A DNA stretch of 37,987 nt from Gammaproteobacteria bacterium 28-57-27 (GTDB lineage Bacteria > Pseudomonadota > Gammaproteobacteria > Halothiobacillales > Halothiobacillaceae). How positions within the stretch are numbered: the first letter of the stretch is position 1; each line of letters opens with the position of its first letter. The DNA is taken from contig NCGK01000020.1 of the NCBI GenBank assembly GCA_002281735.1, forward strand, positions 1 through 37,987. The letters are read 5' to 3'. This document shows positions 30,601 through 37,987 of this stretch, piece by piece. Both the position numbers and the translations under genes were made by a program. The notes beneath the pieces were generated by a model, which was not told the DNA's origin, searched no databases, and saw only the letters and a program-made list of their open reading frames with translations.

Positions 30601-32115
30601 ATGCGCGTTCTGTTTGCGACTTCTGAAATTCATCCGCTGATGAAAACGGGCGGACTGGCGGATGTATCGGCCAGCCTGCCACACGCCCTGTTTGAACTTG
30701 GCGTGGATATTCGCTTGGTCATGCCAGCCTATGCCGACACCCTCGCCCGCCTCAAAAGCTGGCAGGTGGTCAGCGAACTGAATCTCGGCATCTGTGGCAT
30801 GGCTCGCCTGCTCAGGAGCAAGATGCCGGACAGCCCGGTGCCGCTGTATCTTATCGAGCATCCTGATTTCAGCACCCGCAGCGGCAATCCCTACAACGAC
30901 ACCACGGGGCACGCATGGCCAGATAATGCCGAACGCTTCTCTCTTTTCAGCCGCGCCTGTGAAATGCTGGCGCTCGATCAGGCCATGCTCGACTGGCAAC
31001 CCGACATCGTGCATGGCAATGACTGGCAAACCGGTATTCTGCTCTCCCTGCTGCGCGAAAACCCGCTCGCGCCGCCCAGTCTTATCACCATCCACAACCT
31101 CGCCTATCAAGGCGTGTTTAGTCGCGCCACCTTCAATCAGCTCGACCTGCCGCAAAGCTTGTGGCGCCCCGACGCACTGGAACACTGGGGCGAGATGAAC
31201 TGCCTCAAGGCCGGCCTGAATGCGGCGCGCAAGATCGCTACCGTCAGCCCCAGTTATGCACGCGAAATTCAGACCCCCACCTTCGGTCAGGGGCTGGACG
31301 GCATGTTGCGCCAGCGCCATACCGATGTAGTCGGCATGATTAACGGCATCGACATGGAAGCCTGGAACCCGCAAAAAGACGCTTATCTTGCCGCACCCTT
31401 CTCGACCGACACACTTGACGACAAGGCACTCAACAAACTCGCACTGCAAACCGAAATGCAACTGGAAAACGATGCCGATGCCCTGCTGATCGGCATGGTC
31501 GGACGCATGGCTGAACAAAAAGGTCTGGACGTGGTGCTGGCCGCCGCCGACCGGCTGATGCAGCTTCCCATCCAGCTCGCCATTCTTGGTGGCGGTGATC
31601 CTGTGCTGGAAGCCGGTTTCCAAACCTTGATGCTGCGTTATCCCGGTCGCATCAGCGTGCGCCTCGGTTACAACGAAGGACTTGCGCACCGTATCGAGGC
31701 TGGCAGCGATGCGTTCCTGATGCCCTCGCGTTTTGAGCCTTGCGGTCTGAACCAGTTGTATAGCCTGCGCTATGGCACGCCGCCCATCGTGCATGGCGTC
31801 GGTGGACTGAATGACACCGTCATTGACACCTACGAAGCTACTCTAAACAACGGCACAGCCAATGGCTTTGTCATGCGCAACCTCGATGTCCCTGCCATCC
31901 TTTGGGGCGTCAATCGGGCGCTGGAGTTTTTCCGGCAACCCGAAGTATGGCGAACCTTGCAAAGCCACGGCATGACACAGGACTTCGGCTGGGCATCCGG
32001 CGCGCAAAGCTATCTTGAGCTATATCAAGAGCTTGCCGCAAAGCCTGGCGAAACTGTTCCAGCCCTCACGCCGCCCCCCTCGCCAACTCGATCACGCGCC
32101 CGCAGCAAAGCATGA
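30601..32115 (+). CDS. glgA: Glycogen synthase (ADP-glucose type)
   Basis: GT5 enzyme that adds glucose from ADP-glucose to glycogen, 504 residues. The donor-binding KTGGLADVSASLP is at residues 15-27. HGNDWQTGIL, TIHNLAYQG and the C-terminal ESRFEPCGLNQLYSLRYGT-like segment (here PSRFEPCGLNQ) with GGLNDTV are all present. A Pro/Arg-rich tail of about 20 residues at the C terminus looks lineage-specific. Its stop overlaps the start of hrcA (ATGA), so the last glycogen gene is coupled to the heat-shock repressor gene. Confidence 0.97.
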   Translation: MRVLFATSEIHPLMKTGGLADVSASLPHALFELGVDIRLVMPAYADTLARLKSWQVVSELNLGICGMARLLRSKMPDSPVPLYLIEHPDFSTRSGNPYNDTTGHAWPDNAERFSLFSRACEMLALDQAMLDWQPDIVHGNDWQTGILLSLLRENPLAPPSLITIHNLAYQGVFSRATFNQLDLPQSLWRPDALEHWGEMNCLKAGLNAARKIATVSPSYAREIQTPTFGQGLDGMLRQRHTDVVGMINGIDMEAWNPQKDAYLAAPFSTDTLDDKALNKLALQTEMQLENDADALLIGMVGRMAEQKGLDVVLAAADRLMQLPIQLAILGGGDPVLEAGFQTLMLRYPGRISVRLGYNEGLAHRIEAGSDAFLMPSRFEPCGLNQLYSLRYGTPPIVHGVGGLNDTVIDTYEATLNNGTANGFVMRNLDVPAILWGVNRALEFFRQPEVWRTLQSHGMTQDFGWASGAQSYLELYQELAAKPGETVPALTPPPSPTRSRARSKA

Positions 32116-33185
32116 GCCTGCCCATCCTTAACGAACGGGCGCAGCACCTGCTGAAAGTTCTGGTTGAACGCTATATTGAGGAAGGCATCCCGGTCGGCTC
32201 GCGCACCTTGGCACAAAGCTCGGCGCTTAGTCTCAGTCCGGCCAGTGTGCGCAACGTGATGGCTGATCTTGAGGATTTGGGTCTGATTCACGCGCCGCAC
32301 ACCTCTGCCGGGCGTGTGCCCACCATTCAAGGCTATCGCCTGTTCATCAACAGGCTGCTCACCACCCGTCAACTGGATGAGCGCGAGCTACATCATTTGC
32401 AGGGCGAATTGCAGCACGCCCACGGCTCACGCCAGCACCTGATTGCAACCGCCTCGCAGATGCTTTCACAGCTTACCGGCTTCACCGGGCTGGTCACCCT
32501 GCCCAAGCGCGAGCAGGTCAATCTGCTGCATATCGAACTGATTCCACTCTCCGCCCAGCGCGTGCTTGCCATCTTGGTCATGAGCGACGGCGAAGTACAA
32601 AACCGCGTTCTGCCGACCACCCGCGCCTATTCTGCACACGAGCTGCATCAACTCGCCGCCCAGCTCACAGAGCGCCTCGCCGGGCACGACCCCAGCCGAG
32701 TGCGTGAACATTTGCTACACGAAATGGACAGCCTGCGCAGCGACCTGAATAGCCTGATGCAAGACACCATCCGTCTGACCGAGCAAGCCCTCGGCCAAAA
32801 TTTCGGCGACGGCACACCTGACTTAGTGATTAGCGGCCAATCCAAACTCCTGGGGACGGATGCCATCAGCAACCGCAGCCAGATGCAAAGCCTGTTTGCG
32901 GCCTTTGAAAGCAAGCGTGAGCTGCTGCACTTTTTCGACCAAAGCCAACGCGCCGATGGCGTACAGATTTTCATCGGCAGCGAATCCGGCTACGCCCCGC
33001 TGGAAGAATGCAGCCTGATTACCGCCCCCTACCGCGAAGAAGGTCGCGACGATGGGCGCATCATTGGCTACCTTGGCATCATCGGCCCCACGCGCATGCC
33101 CTACGACCAAATCATTCCGCGTGTGGACATGACCGCCCGCCTGCTCGGCATGGCCTTGAATCCTGCCAACCCGCCCGCAGTTTGA
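32112..33185 (+). CDS. hrcA: Heat-inducible transcription repressor HrcA
   Basis: Repressor that binds CIRCE operators of groESL and dnaK-type operons; its folding depends on GroEL. 357 residues. The N-terminal winged helix has LLKVLVERYIEEGIPVGSRTLAQ, then PASVRNVMADLEDLGLIHAPHTSAGRVPT. GAF-like and inserted dimer domains follow, with the C-terminal IGYLGIIGPTRMPYDQIIPRVD signature. The ATG overlaps the glgA stop. I searched near grpE and dnaK for TTAGCACTC-N9-GAGTGCTAA and found none, so its targets probably lie elsewhere. Confidence 0.97.
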   Translation: MSLPILNERAQHLLKVLVERYIEEGIPVGSRTLAQSSALSLSPASVRNVMADLEDLGLIHAPHTSAGRVPTIQGYRLFINRLLTTRQLDERELHHLQGELQHAHGSRQHLIATASQMLSQLTGFTGLVTLPKREQVNLLHIELIPLSAQRVLAILVMSDGEVQNRVLPTTRAYSAHELHQLAAQLTERLAGHDPSRVREHLLHEMDSLRSDLNSLMQDTIRLTEQALGQNFGDGTPDLVISGQSKLLGTDAISNRSQMQSLFAAFESKRELLHFFDQSQRADGVQIFIGSESGYAPLEECSLITAPYREEGRDDGRIIGYLGIIGPTRMPYDQIIPRVDMTARLLGMALNPANPPAV

Positions 33186-33198
33186 AGTCGATTTTTTT

Positions 33199-33331
33199 TG
33201 CCACAGAGAACACAGAGAGTACAGACGCGCTTAGTGATCTGCCTTGTCAGGTGGACAAACGTAGAACATAACGCTGGCGTTTCACGATGACTACTTCAAG
33301 CTCAGTGAACTCTGCGCCCTCTGTGGCCAAT
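33199..33331. repeat. CCACAGAG-family repeat between hrcA and grpE
   Basis: The left arm TGCCACAGAGAACACAGAGA begins at 33199 and the right arm ACTCTGCGCCCTCTGTGGC ends near 33328. They enclose about 90 bases without other recognisable signals. It fills most of the 180-base gap before grpE. Confidence 0.75.
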
Positions 33332-33365
33332 TTTTTACCAAGTACCGCCCCCCCGGAGCACCACC

Positions 33366-33920
33366 ATGAGCCAAGATCAAAACACCAAGCCTGAAACGAC
33401 CGAGACCGTCCAAGCTGTTGAAATCCCGCCTGAAACAGCTCCCGAAGCCAGCGGCAACGAAGAACCCAGCGTGCATATGCTGCTGGAAGATGCGCGCAGC
33501 AAAGCCGACGAACACTGGAACGAAGTACTACGCCTGCGTGCCGACATGGATAATCTGCGCAAACGCACCGAGCGCGATATCGACAATGCACGCAAATACG
33601 CCCTGGAACGCTTCATGGACTCTCTTCTCGGCGTGGCCGACAGTTTGGATCTTGGCCTGAAAGCCTGCATGGAAGCCAGCGAAGTCGAACCGCTGAAAAA
33701 AGGCACGGAAATCATGTACAACCAGTTTTTCCAAACGCTGGAACGCTACGGTGTCAAAGCCATCGACCCCAAGGGCGAACCCTTCAACCCCGACCTGCAC
33801 CAAGCCATCTCCATGCTTCCGGGTGAGGTTGAGCCCAACACCGTGCTGCAAGTGCTACAAAAAGGCTATCAACTCAACGAGCGCATCCTGCGCCCGGCCT
33901 TGGTGATCGTTTCCCAATAA
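33366..33920 (+). CDS. grpE: Nucleotide exchange factor GrpE
   Basis: Co-chaperone that releases ADP from DnaK, 184 residues. A polar acidic N-terminal tail (1-40) leads into the long coiled-coil helix (about 45-90, DARSKADEHWNEVLRLRADMDNLRKRTERD). The beta-domain has the family signature VKAIDPKGEPFNPDLHQAISM and ends VLQKGYQLNERILRPALVIVSQ. It is placed in the order hrcA-grpE-dnaK-dnaJ. A hairpin array follows, separating it from dnaK. Confidence 0.97.
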   Translation: MSQDQNTKPETTETVQAVEIPPETAPEASGNEEPSVHMLLEDARSKADEHWNEVLRLRADMDNLRKRTERDIDNARKYALERFMDSLLGVADSLDLGLKACMEASEVEPLKKGTEIMYNQFFQTLERYGVKAIDPKGEPFNPDLHQAISMLPGEVEPNTVLQVLQKGYQLNERILRPALVIVSQ

Positions 33921-33926
33921 AAAACT

Positions 33927-34070
33927 CTGAATGAATCCGTCCATGGATTCATTCAGACTCGATCAGTCCGGTACATGCCCGGACTGTCTCGCGCATTTCA
34001 ATGACTAATGTCATTGATGCGACGGGGCATCCATGCCCCGGAAAGAAAGCTCTGATTCAATCAGAGCTTT
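33927..34070. repeat. Array of five hairpins between grpE and dnaK
   Basis: Five separate inverted repeats lie in 144 bases. (1) 33927-33956: 12-base stem CTGAATGAATCC, loop GTCCAT. (2) 33964-33986: stem CAGTCCGG, loop TACATGC. (3) 33993-34020: GCAT plus CAATGAC with loop TAAT. (4) 34023-34040: perfect stem CGGGGCAT, loop CC. (5) 34046-34070: 12-base stem AAAGCTCTGATT, one central base. None ends in a T run typical of terminators. They could modulate mRNA stability or the grpE/dnaK expression ratio. Confidence 0.85.
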
Positions 34071-34162
34071 CATAAAAACCTTTTCTTGCGCCTTGAAATA
34101 GGCGCATTTGCCAACAACATTAGCTGCAACAAACACACTCAACTCATTTCGGAGCATTTCCC

Positions 34163-36079
34163 ATGGCTAAAATTATCGGTATTGACCTCGGCACCACCAA
34201 CTCCTGCGTCGCTATTCTTGAAGGCGGCCAACCCAAGGTCATCGAAAACAGCGAAGGCGCACGCACCACCCCGTCCGTGGTGGCCTTTACCAAAGACGGC
34301 GAAGTCATTGTCGGTCAACCCGCCAAGCGTCAAGCGGTCACCAACCCGCAAAACACCCTGTACGCAGTCAAGCGCCTGATCGGTCGCCGCTTCCAGGAAG
34401 ACGCCGTGCAGAAAGACATCAAACTGATGCCCTTCACCATTCTCAAAGCCGACAACGGCGATGCGTGGGTCGAAGCCGTGGGCAAGAAGATGGCACCGCC
34501 CGAAGTTTCGGCACGTATTTTGATGAAAATCAAAAAGGATGTGGAAGCCTATTTGGGCGAAGAAGTTACCGAAGCGGTCATCACCGTACCGGCCTACTTC
34601 AACGACAGCCAGCGCCAAGCCACCAAGGATGCCGGCCGCATTGCCGGCCTGGACGTGAAGCGCATCATTAACGAGCCCACCGCAGCGGCCTTGGCGTATG
34701 GCTTGGATAAAGTACAGTCCAAAGACATGAAAATCGCTGTGTACGATTTGGGCGGCGGTACGTTCGACGTGTCAATTATTGAAATCGCCGACATCGATGG
34801 CGAAAAGCAATTTGAAGTGCTCTCCACCAACGGCGACACCTTCCTCGGCGGTGAAGACTTTGACAACCGCTTGATCGACTTCCTCGTGGACGAGTTCAAA
34901 AGCGAACAAGGCGTGGATTTGCGCAAAGACCCGCTCGCCATGCAGCGCGTGAAAGAGGCAGCCGAAAAAGCCAAAATCGAGCTGTCATCTACCGATCAAA
35001 CCGACGTGAACCTGCCGTATGTGACCGCCGATGCCTCCGGCCCGAAGCACATGAACGTCAAAATCACCCGCGCCAAGCTCGAAGCCTTAGTGGATGATTT
35101 CATCACCCGCACCATTGAGCCTTGCCGCATTGCATTGAAAGATGCCGGCGTGACCACCGCGCAAATCGACGAAGTGATCCTGGTCGGCGGTCAAACCCGT
35201 ATGCCCAAAGTACGCGAAGCGGTCAAAGCCTTCTTCGGCAAAGAGCCACGCAAAGACGTGAACCCCGACGAGGCCGTAGCCGTGGGTGCCGCGATTCAGG
35301 GCGCGGTGCTGAGTGGCGAGCGCAAAGACGTGCTGCTGCTCGACGTCACCCCTCTGTCCTTGGGTATCGAAACCATGGGCGGCGTGATGACCAAGCTGAT
35401 CGAAAAGAACACCACCATTCCGACCAAGGCCAGCCAGGTGTTCTCGACCGCCGACGACAACCAGACCGCTGTCACCGTGCATGTACTGCAAGGCGAGCGC
35501 GAAATGGCGAATGGCAACAAATCGCTCGGTCGCTTTGACTTGAATGACATTCCGCCTGCACCACGTGGTATGCCGCAGGTTGAAGTGAGCTTTGACATCG
35601 ATGCCAACGGTATTCTGCATGTATCGGCCAAAGACAAGGCCACCGGCAAGGAGCAATCCATTCGCATTACCGCCTCCAGCGGTCTGAGCGAAGCTGAAAT
35701 CCAGCGCATGGTGGACGACGCCGAAGCGCACAAGGAAGAAGACCACAAAATGCGTCTGCTGATTGATGCGCGCAACCAGGCTGACGGCATGATTCACGCC
35801 ACCGAAAAGTCGATCAAAGATTTGGATGGCAAGGTGGACGCCAGCGAGAAGCAGGCGGCTGAAGCTGCAATTGCCGACTTGAAAGAAGCCATCAAGGGCG
35901 ACGACAAGGATGCAATTGAAGCCAAAACCGAAGCCTTGGCGAAGATCTCTGGCGAAATCGCGCAAAAAGCCTACGCGCAAGCGGCACAGAACGAAGGTGG
36001 CACACAACCCAATGCGGGTGACGGCAAGCCGGGTGACGATGTCGTCGATGCCGAGTTCGAAGAAGTGAAAGACAAGTAA
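34163..36079 (+). CDS. dnaK: Molecular chaperone DnaK (Hsp70)
   Basis: ATP-dependent Hsp70 chaperone of 638 residues, the same length as E. coli DnaK. The ATPase domain (1-385) opens [20 protein letters not shown] and contains [15 protein letters not shown] and [15 protein letters not shown]. The substrate domain begins [20 protein letters not shown]. The C terminus has the conserved disordered tail ending [13 protein letters not shown]. The start has GGAGC upstream. A hairpin array lies before it and a CCACAGAG repeat between it and dnaJ. No clear sigma-32 promoter could be recognised directly upstream. Confidence 0.99.
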   Translation: MAKIIGIDLGTTNSCVAILEGGQPKVIENSEGARTTPSVVAFTKDGEVIVGQPAKRQAVTNPQNTLYAVKRLIGRRFQEDAVQKDIKLMPFTILKADNGDAWVEAVGKKMAPPEVSARILMKIKKDVEAYLGEEVTEAVITVPAYFNDSQRQATKDAGRIAGLDVKRIINEPTAAALAYGLDKVQSKDMKIAVYDLGGGTFDVSIIEIADIDGEKQFEVLSTNGDTFLGGEDFDNRLIDFLVDEFKSEQGVDLRKDPLAMQRVKEAAEKAKIELSSTDQTDVNLPYVTADASGPKHMNVKITRAKLEALVDDFITRTIEPCRIALKDAGVTTAQIDEVILVGGQTRMPKVREAVKAFFGKEPRKDVNPDEAVAVGAAIQGAVLSGERKDVLLLDVTPLSLGIETMGGVMTKLIEKNTTIPTKASQVFSTADDNQTAVTVHVLQGEREMANGNKSLGRFDLNDIPPAPRGMPQVEVSFDIDANGILHVSAKDKATGKEQSIRITASSGLSEAEIQRMVDDAEAHKEEDHKMRLLIDARNQADGMIHATEKSIKDLDGKVDASEKQAAEAAIADLKEAIKGDDKDAIEAKTEALAKISGEIAQKAYAQAAQNEGGTQPNAGDGKPGDDVVDAEFEEVKDK

Positions 36080-36100
36080 GCTGCTGATAGATATATCTTT

Positions 36101-36172
36101 TAGCCACAGAGAGCACAGAGCACACAGAGTAGGAATATCCTTCTCTCTGTGACCTCGGTGACCTCTGTGGCT
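36101..36172. repeat. CCACAGAG-family repeat between dnaK and dnaJ
   Basis: The left arm TAGCCACAGAGAGCACAGAG (from 36101) and right arm ending GTGACCTCTGTGGCT (to 36172) form an imperfect inverted repeat. It starts 21 bases after the dnaK stop and ends 20 bases before the dnaJ ATG, so it would fold into a hairpin in a dnaK-dnaJ transcript. Confidence 0.85.
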
Positions 36173-36192
36173 TGTTCATTGACGGAAGCATC

Positions 36193-37341
36193 ATGGCAAA
36201 GCAAGACCTCTACGAAATCTTAGGCGTAAGCAAAAACGCCAGTGAAGACGAACTGAAAAAAGCCTATCGCCGTTTGGCGATGAAATACCATCCTGACCGC
36301 AATCCAGACGACAAGGATGCCGAGGCCAAATTCAAGGAAGCCAAGGAAGCCTACGAAATTCTGACCGACGCACAAAAACGCGCCGCCTATGACCAGTTTG
36401 GTCATGCCGCTTTTGAAGGTGGCATGGGTGGCGGCGCGGGTGCGGCGGGCGGTTATGGTGGTGCGGGCTTCTCTGACATTTTTGGCGATGTGTTCGGCGA
36501 TATTTTCGGCGGCGCTCGCGGTCAAGCGGGCGGACGTGGTAGTTCACGCGCCTACCGTGGCTCGGATTTGCAGTACAACCTCGAAATCAGCCTGGAAGAA
36601 GCTGTCGCAGGCACCACCGTCACTATCAAAATCCCCTCCAGCGAAGAATGCACAGCCTGTGGTGGCAGCGGCGCGAAAAAAGGCAGCAAGCCCAAAACCT
36701 GTCCCACCTGCCACGGCGCAGGCGCGGTACGCATTCAGCAAGGCATTTTCGCGGTGCAGCAAACCTGCCCCACCTGTCAGGGGCGCGGAGAGATCATCGA
36801 AGACCCCTGCCCGGTTTGCCACGGCCAGGGACGCCTCAAGACCCAGAAGTCACTCTCGGTCAAAATCCCGCCGGGGGTGGATACCGGCGACCGCATTCGT
36901 CTGTCCGGCGAAGGCGAGCATGGTGGTCAAGGCGGACCAAATGGCGATTTGTTCGTGGTCGTGCACGTCAAGGCACACCCGATTTTCACCCGTCAAGAGG
37001 CCGATTTGTACTGCGAAGTACCGGTCAGCTTCACCACGGCGGCACTCGGTGGCGAAGTGGATGTGCCCACCCTGAGCGGCAGTGTGCGCCTGAAAATCCC
37101 GCAGGAAACCCAAAGTGGCAAACAGTTCCGCCTGCGCGGCAAAGGCGTGACACCGGTGCGCGGTGGTGCGATAGGCGACATGATCTGTAAAGTCACCATC
37201 GAAACCCCGGTCAAACTGAGCGAAGAGCAAAAGGAATTGCTGCGCCGCTTTGAAGAATCCCTAAGCGGCAATCACCACCGCCCACAGGAACATTCATGGC
37301 TGGATCGCGTGAAAAAGTTCGTGGATGACTTGCGTAGCTGA
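36193..37341 (+). CDS. dnaJ: Chaperone DnaJ (Hsp40)
   Basis: Class I J-protein that delivers substrates to DnaK and stimulates its ATPase, 382 residues. The J domain (1-70) has the HPD motif in MKYHPDRNP. The Gly/Phe-rich region is at about 77-125. The zinc-binding region has four repeats: [24 protein letters not shown] and CPVCHGQG. The C-terminal substrate domains include [15 protein letters not shown] and [11 protein letters not shown] 36193 has a GGAAG ribosome-binding site; an upstream in-frame start would add residues encoded by the repeat region. Confidence 0.98.
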   Translation: MAKQDLYEILGVSKNASEDELKKAYRRLAMKYHPDRNPDDKDAEAKFKEAKEAYEILTDAQKRAAYDQFGHAAFEGGMGGGAGAAGGYGGAGFSDIFGDVFGDIFGGARGQAGGRGSSRAYRGSDLQYNLEISLEEAVAGTTVTIKIPSSEECTACGGSGAKKGSKPKTCPTCHGAGAVRIQQGIFAVQQTCPTCQGRGEIIEDPCPVCHGQGRLKTQKSLSVKIPPGVDTGDRIRLSGEGEHGGQGGPNGDLFVVVHVKAHPIFTRQEADLYCEVPVSFTTAALGGEVDVPTLSGSVRLKIPQETQSGKQFRLRGKGVTPVRGGAIGDMICKVTIETPVKLSEEQKELLRRFEESLSGNHHRPQEHSWLDRVKKFVDDLRS

Positions 37342-37364
37342 GTTATCACCTGGCTCACACTCTC

Positions 37365-37388
37365 GCCCGGAGGTTTCCGGGCTTTTTT
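37365..37388 (+). terminator. Rho-independent terminator after dnaJ
   Basis: GCCCGGA (37365-37371) pairs with TCCGGGC (37376-37382) around a GGTT loop and is followed by six T. It closes the heat-shock gene run. Confidence 0.92.
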
Positions 37389-37474
37389 ACGCATTCATTT
37401 CAGAGGGTGTTTTCAAAACGAAGTGACGGACTCGCCACAGCGAGTGACAAGGTTTTCCCTCCCCTTTGAAGCCG

Positions 37475-37586
37475 CCGTGGACTGGCCTGTGGAAGCCGGG
37501 TAAAAGCGCCATGGATGGCGCATTTAGCCCCAACGCGACATGGATGTCGCGTTGGGGCGACCCGGCTGGAGCAGGTCAGTCCACGG
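37475..37586. repeat. 112-bp nested palindrome (large cruciform)
   Basis: The outer arms CCGTGGACTGGCCTG (37475-37489) and CAGGTCAGTCCACGG (37572-37586) match at 14 of 15 positions. Inside are AGCCGGGT against ACCCGGCT. The centre holds two perfect hairpins with a GG loop: GCGCCAT/ATGGCGC (37506-37521) and GCCCCAACGCGACAT/ATGTCGCGTTGGGGC (37527-37558). No reading frame of note is present. Confidence 0.88.
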
Positions 37587-37602
37587 CTTGCCCGCAGGGC
37601 GA

Positions 37603-37665
37603 CGGAATCCATCCATGGATTCCGCCCTTACGGGGGACGCTGCGCGTCCTAACGCTGTTCCTGAC
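37603..37665. repeat. Run of three small palindromes
   Basis: CGGAATCCAT/ATGGATTCCG with a CC loop (37603-37624) is perfect. It is followed by GGACGC/GCGTCC and then AACGCTGT/ACAGCGTT up to about 37665. They continue the palindrome cluster after dnaJ. Confidence 0.75.
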
Positions 37666-37698
37666 AGCGTTGTTGCTTCATCGGGGTGCATTTCTTTG

Positions 37699-37877
37699 GT
37701 GACTTTCTTTGTGCAAGCAAAGAAAGTCACTCGCCCGTATCAAACATGCTTTGTGCGAAGCCGCACCCGGGAAACGGGCGAAACAATGCCACCGTCCTGG
37801 AACGGCTGGTGGGCTTTTTCGCCCGTCTTGACGCAGATGCTTCGTTGCCAATGACGTTGGCTACGGGCGAGTGACTT
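37699..37877. repeat. Nested palindromes bounded by AAAGTCACTCGCCCGTA
   Basis: A 13-base stem GTGACTTTCTTTG/CAAAGAAAGTCAC (37699-37730) forms one hairpin. Its right part, AAAGTCACTCGCCCGTA (37724-37740), also pairs with TACGGGCGAGTGACTTT near 37861-37877, so two mutually exclusive folds are possible. The enclosed 120 bases show no convincing gene. From about 37880 to the window end I see no gene or clear signal. Confidence 0.7.
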
Positions 37878-37987
37878 TTCTTGTTCGTGTGTACGGACCG
37901 GACACCTAGGTGACAGGTGTGCGAAGACATGGTTGACGGATTATGTCCTTCCTTATGCCCTCAAGTCGATCTGCATCAGCTTGTGAT

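Noticed and set aside
30433-31794. Long 453-codon open frame on the minus strand
   Set aside because: It lies opposite glgA, which has all family motifs. The frame reflects codon bias in a G+C-rich gene and shows no recognisable domain.
33927-33956. Hairpin after grpE as a rho-independent terminator
   Set aside because: The stem is strong, but no T run follows on the plus strand.
33921-34162. CIRCE operator or sigma-32 promoter before dnaK
   Set aside because: No TTAGCACTC-N9-GAGTGCTAA pattern was found. CCTTGAAA at about 34091 resembles a sigma-32 -35 box, but no CCCCAT-type -10 follows at proper spacing.
35087-36007. 306-codon open frame on the minus strand
   Set aside because: Antisense to dnaK, with low-complexity His/Val/Gly composition and no family signature.

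Overview
This 38-kb window reads as the chromosome of a Gammaproteobacterium of moderately high G+C. The evidence is the gene content: hrcA-grpE-dnaK-dnaJ, an E. coli-like yffB-dapE pair, class-2 pyrD, folD, fieF, nth with canonical cysteine spacing, greB, and a GH5 endoglucanase resembling the Xanthomonas/Xylella EngXCA type. I cannot fix the genus. No rRNA, tRNA, CRISPR array or intact transposase gene was seen.

Layout. 1-2 kb, minus strand: lytic transglycosylase, MarC-type membrane protein, a 110-bp MITE and a frame-broken small gene. 2-4.9 kb, plus strand: fieF, then a DHH phosphoesterase broken by a 91-bp tandem duplication, then greB broken by an internal deletion. 4.9-11.7 kb, minus strand: stand-alone MnmC oxidase domain, a GGDEF/EAL protein paired with a PhnD-like binding protein, folD and pyrD. 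11.7-12.05 kb: a long palindromic element carrying a second MITE copy. 12-13.7 kb, plus strand: nth, a DUF1841 gene and an unrecognised small gene. 13.9-15.7 kb, minus strand: secreted endoglucanase with a Thr-Pro linker and two CBM2-like domains. 16-21.3 kb, plus strand: yffB-dapE, uppP, and a DUF2868/DUF3482 membrane-protein/GTPase pair. 21.3-23.3 kb is accessory: a vapBC toxin-antitoxin with a visible promoter and operator, a DUF2971 gene ending in an attC-like half-site, and an integron-integrase fragment. 23.3-32.1 kb is glycogen metabolism: glgC, a GH57 enzyme and malQ leftward, glgB-glgA rightward. 32.1-37.3 kb: hrcA (overlapping glgA), grpE, dnaK, dnaJ and a terminator. 37.4-37.9 kb is a non-coding block of nested palindromes.

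How the genes work together. GlgC makes ADP-glucose, GlgA polymerises it, GlgB branches it, and MalQ and the GH57 enzyme rearrange or degrade alpha-glucan. The overlap of glgA with hrcA places the heat-shock repressor gene at the end of the glycogen gene run. The heat-shock genes follow in the same direction but are separated by hairpin arrays and dispersed repeats.

The most unusual material is the small-element landscape. There is a MITE family with 5-bp target duplications (one copy nested in another element), a relic integron beside malQ, a CCACAGAG-type palindrome just upstream of several start codons, and hairpins with unrelated stems around a shared ATCCAT/ATGGAT core. Three frame-disrupted genes lie within about 3 kb, which is either local decay or an assembly problem.
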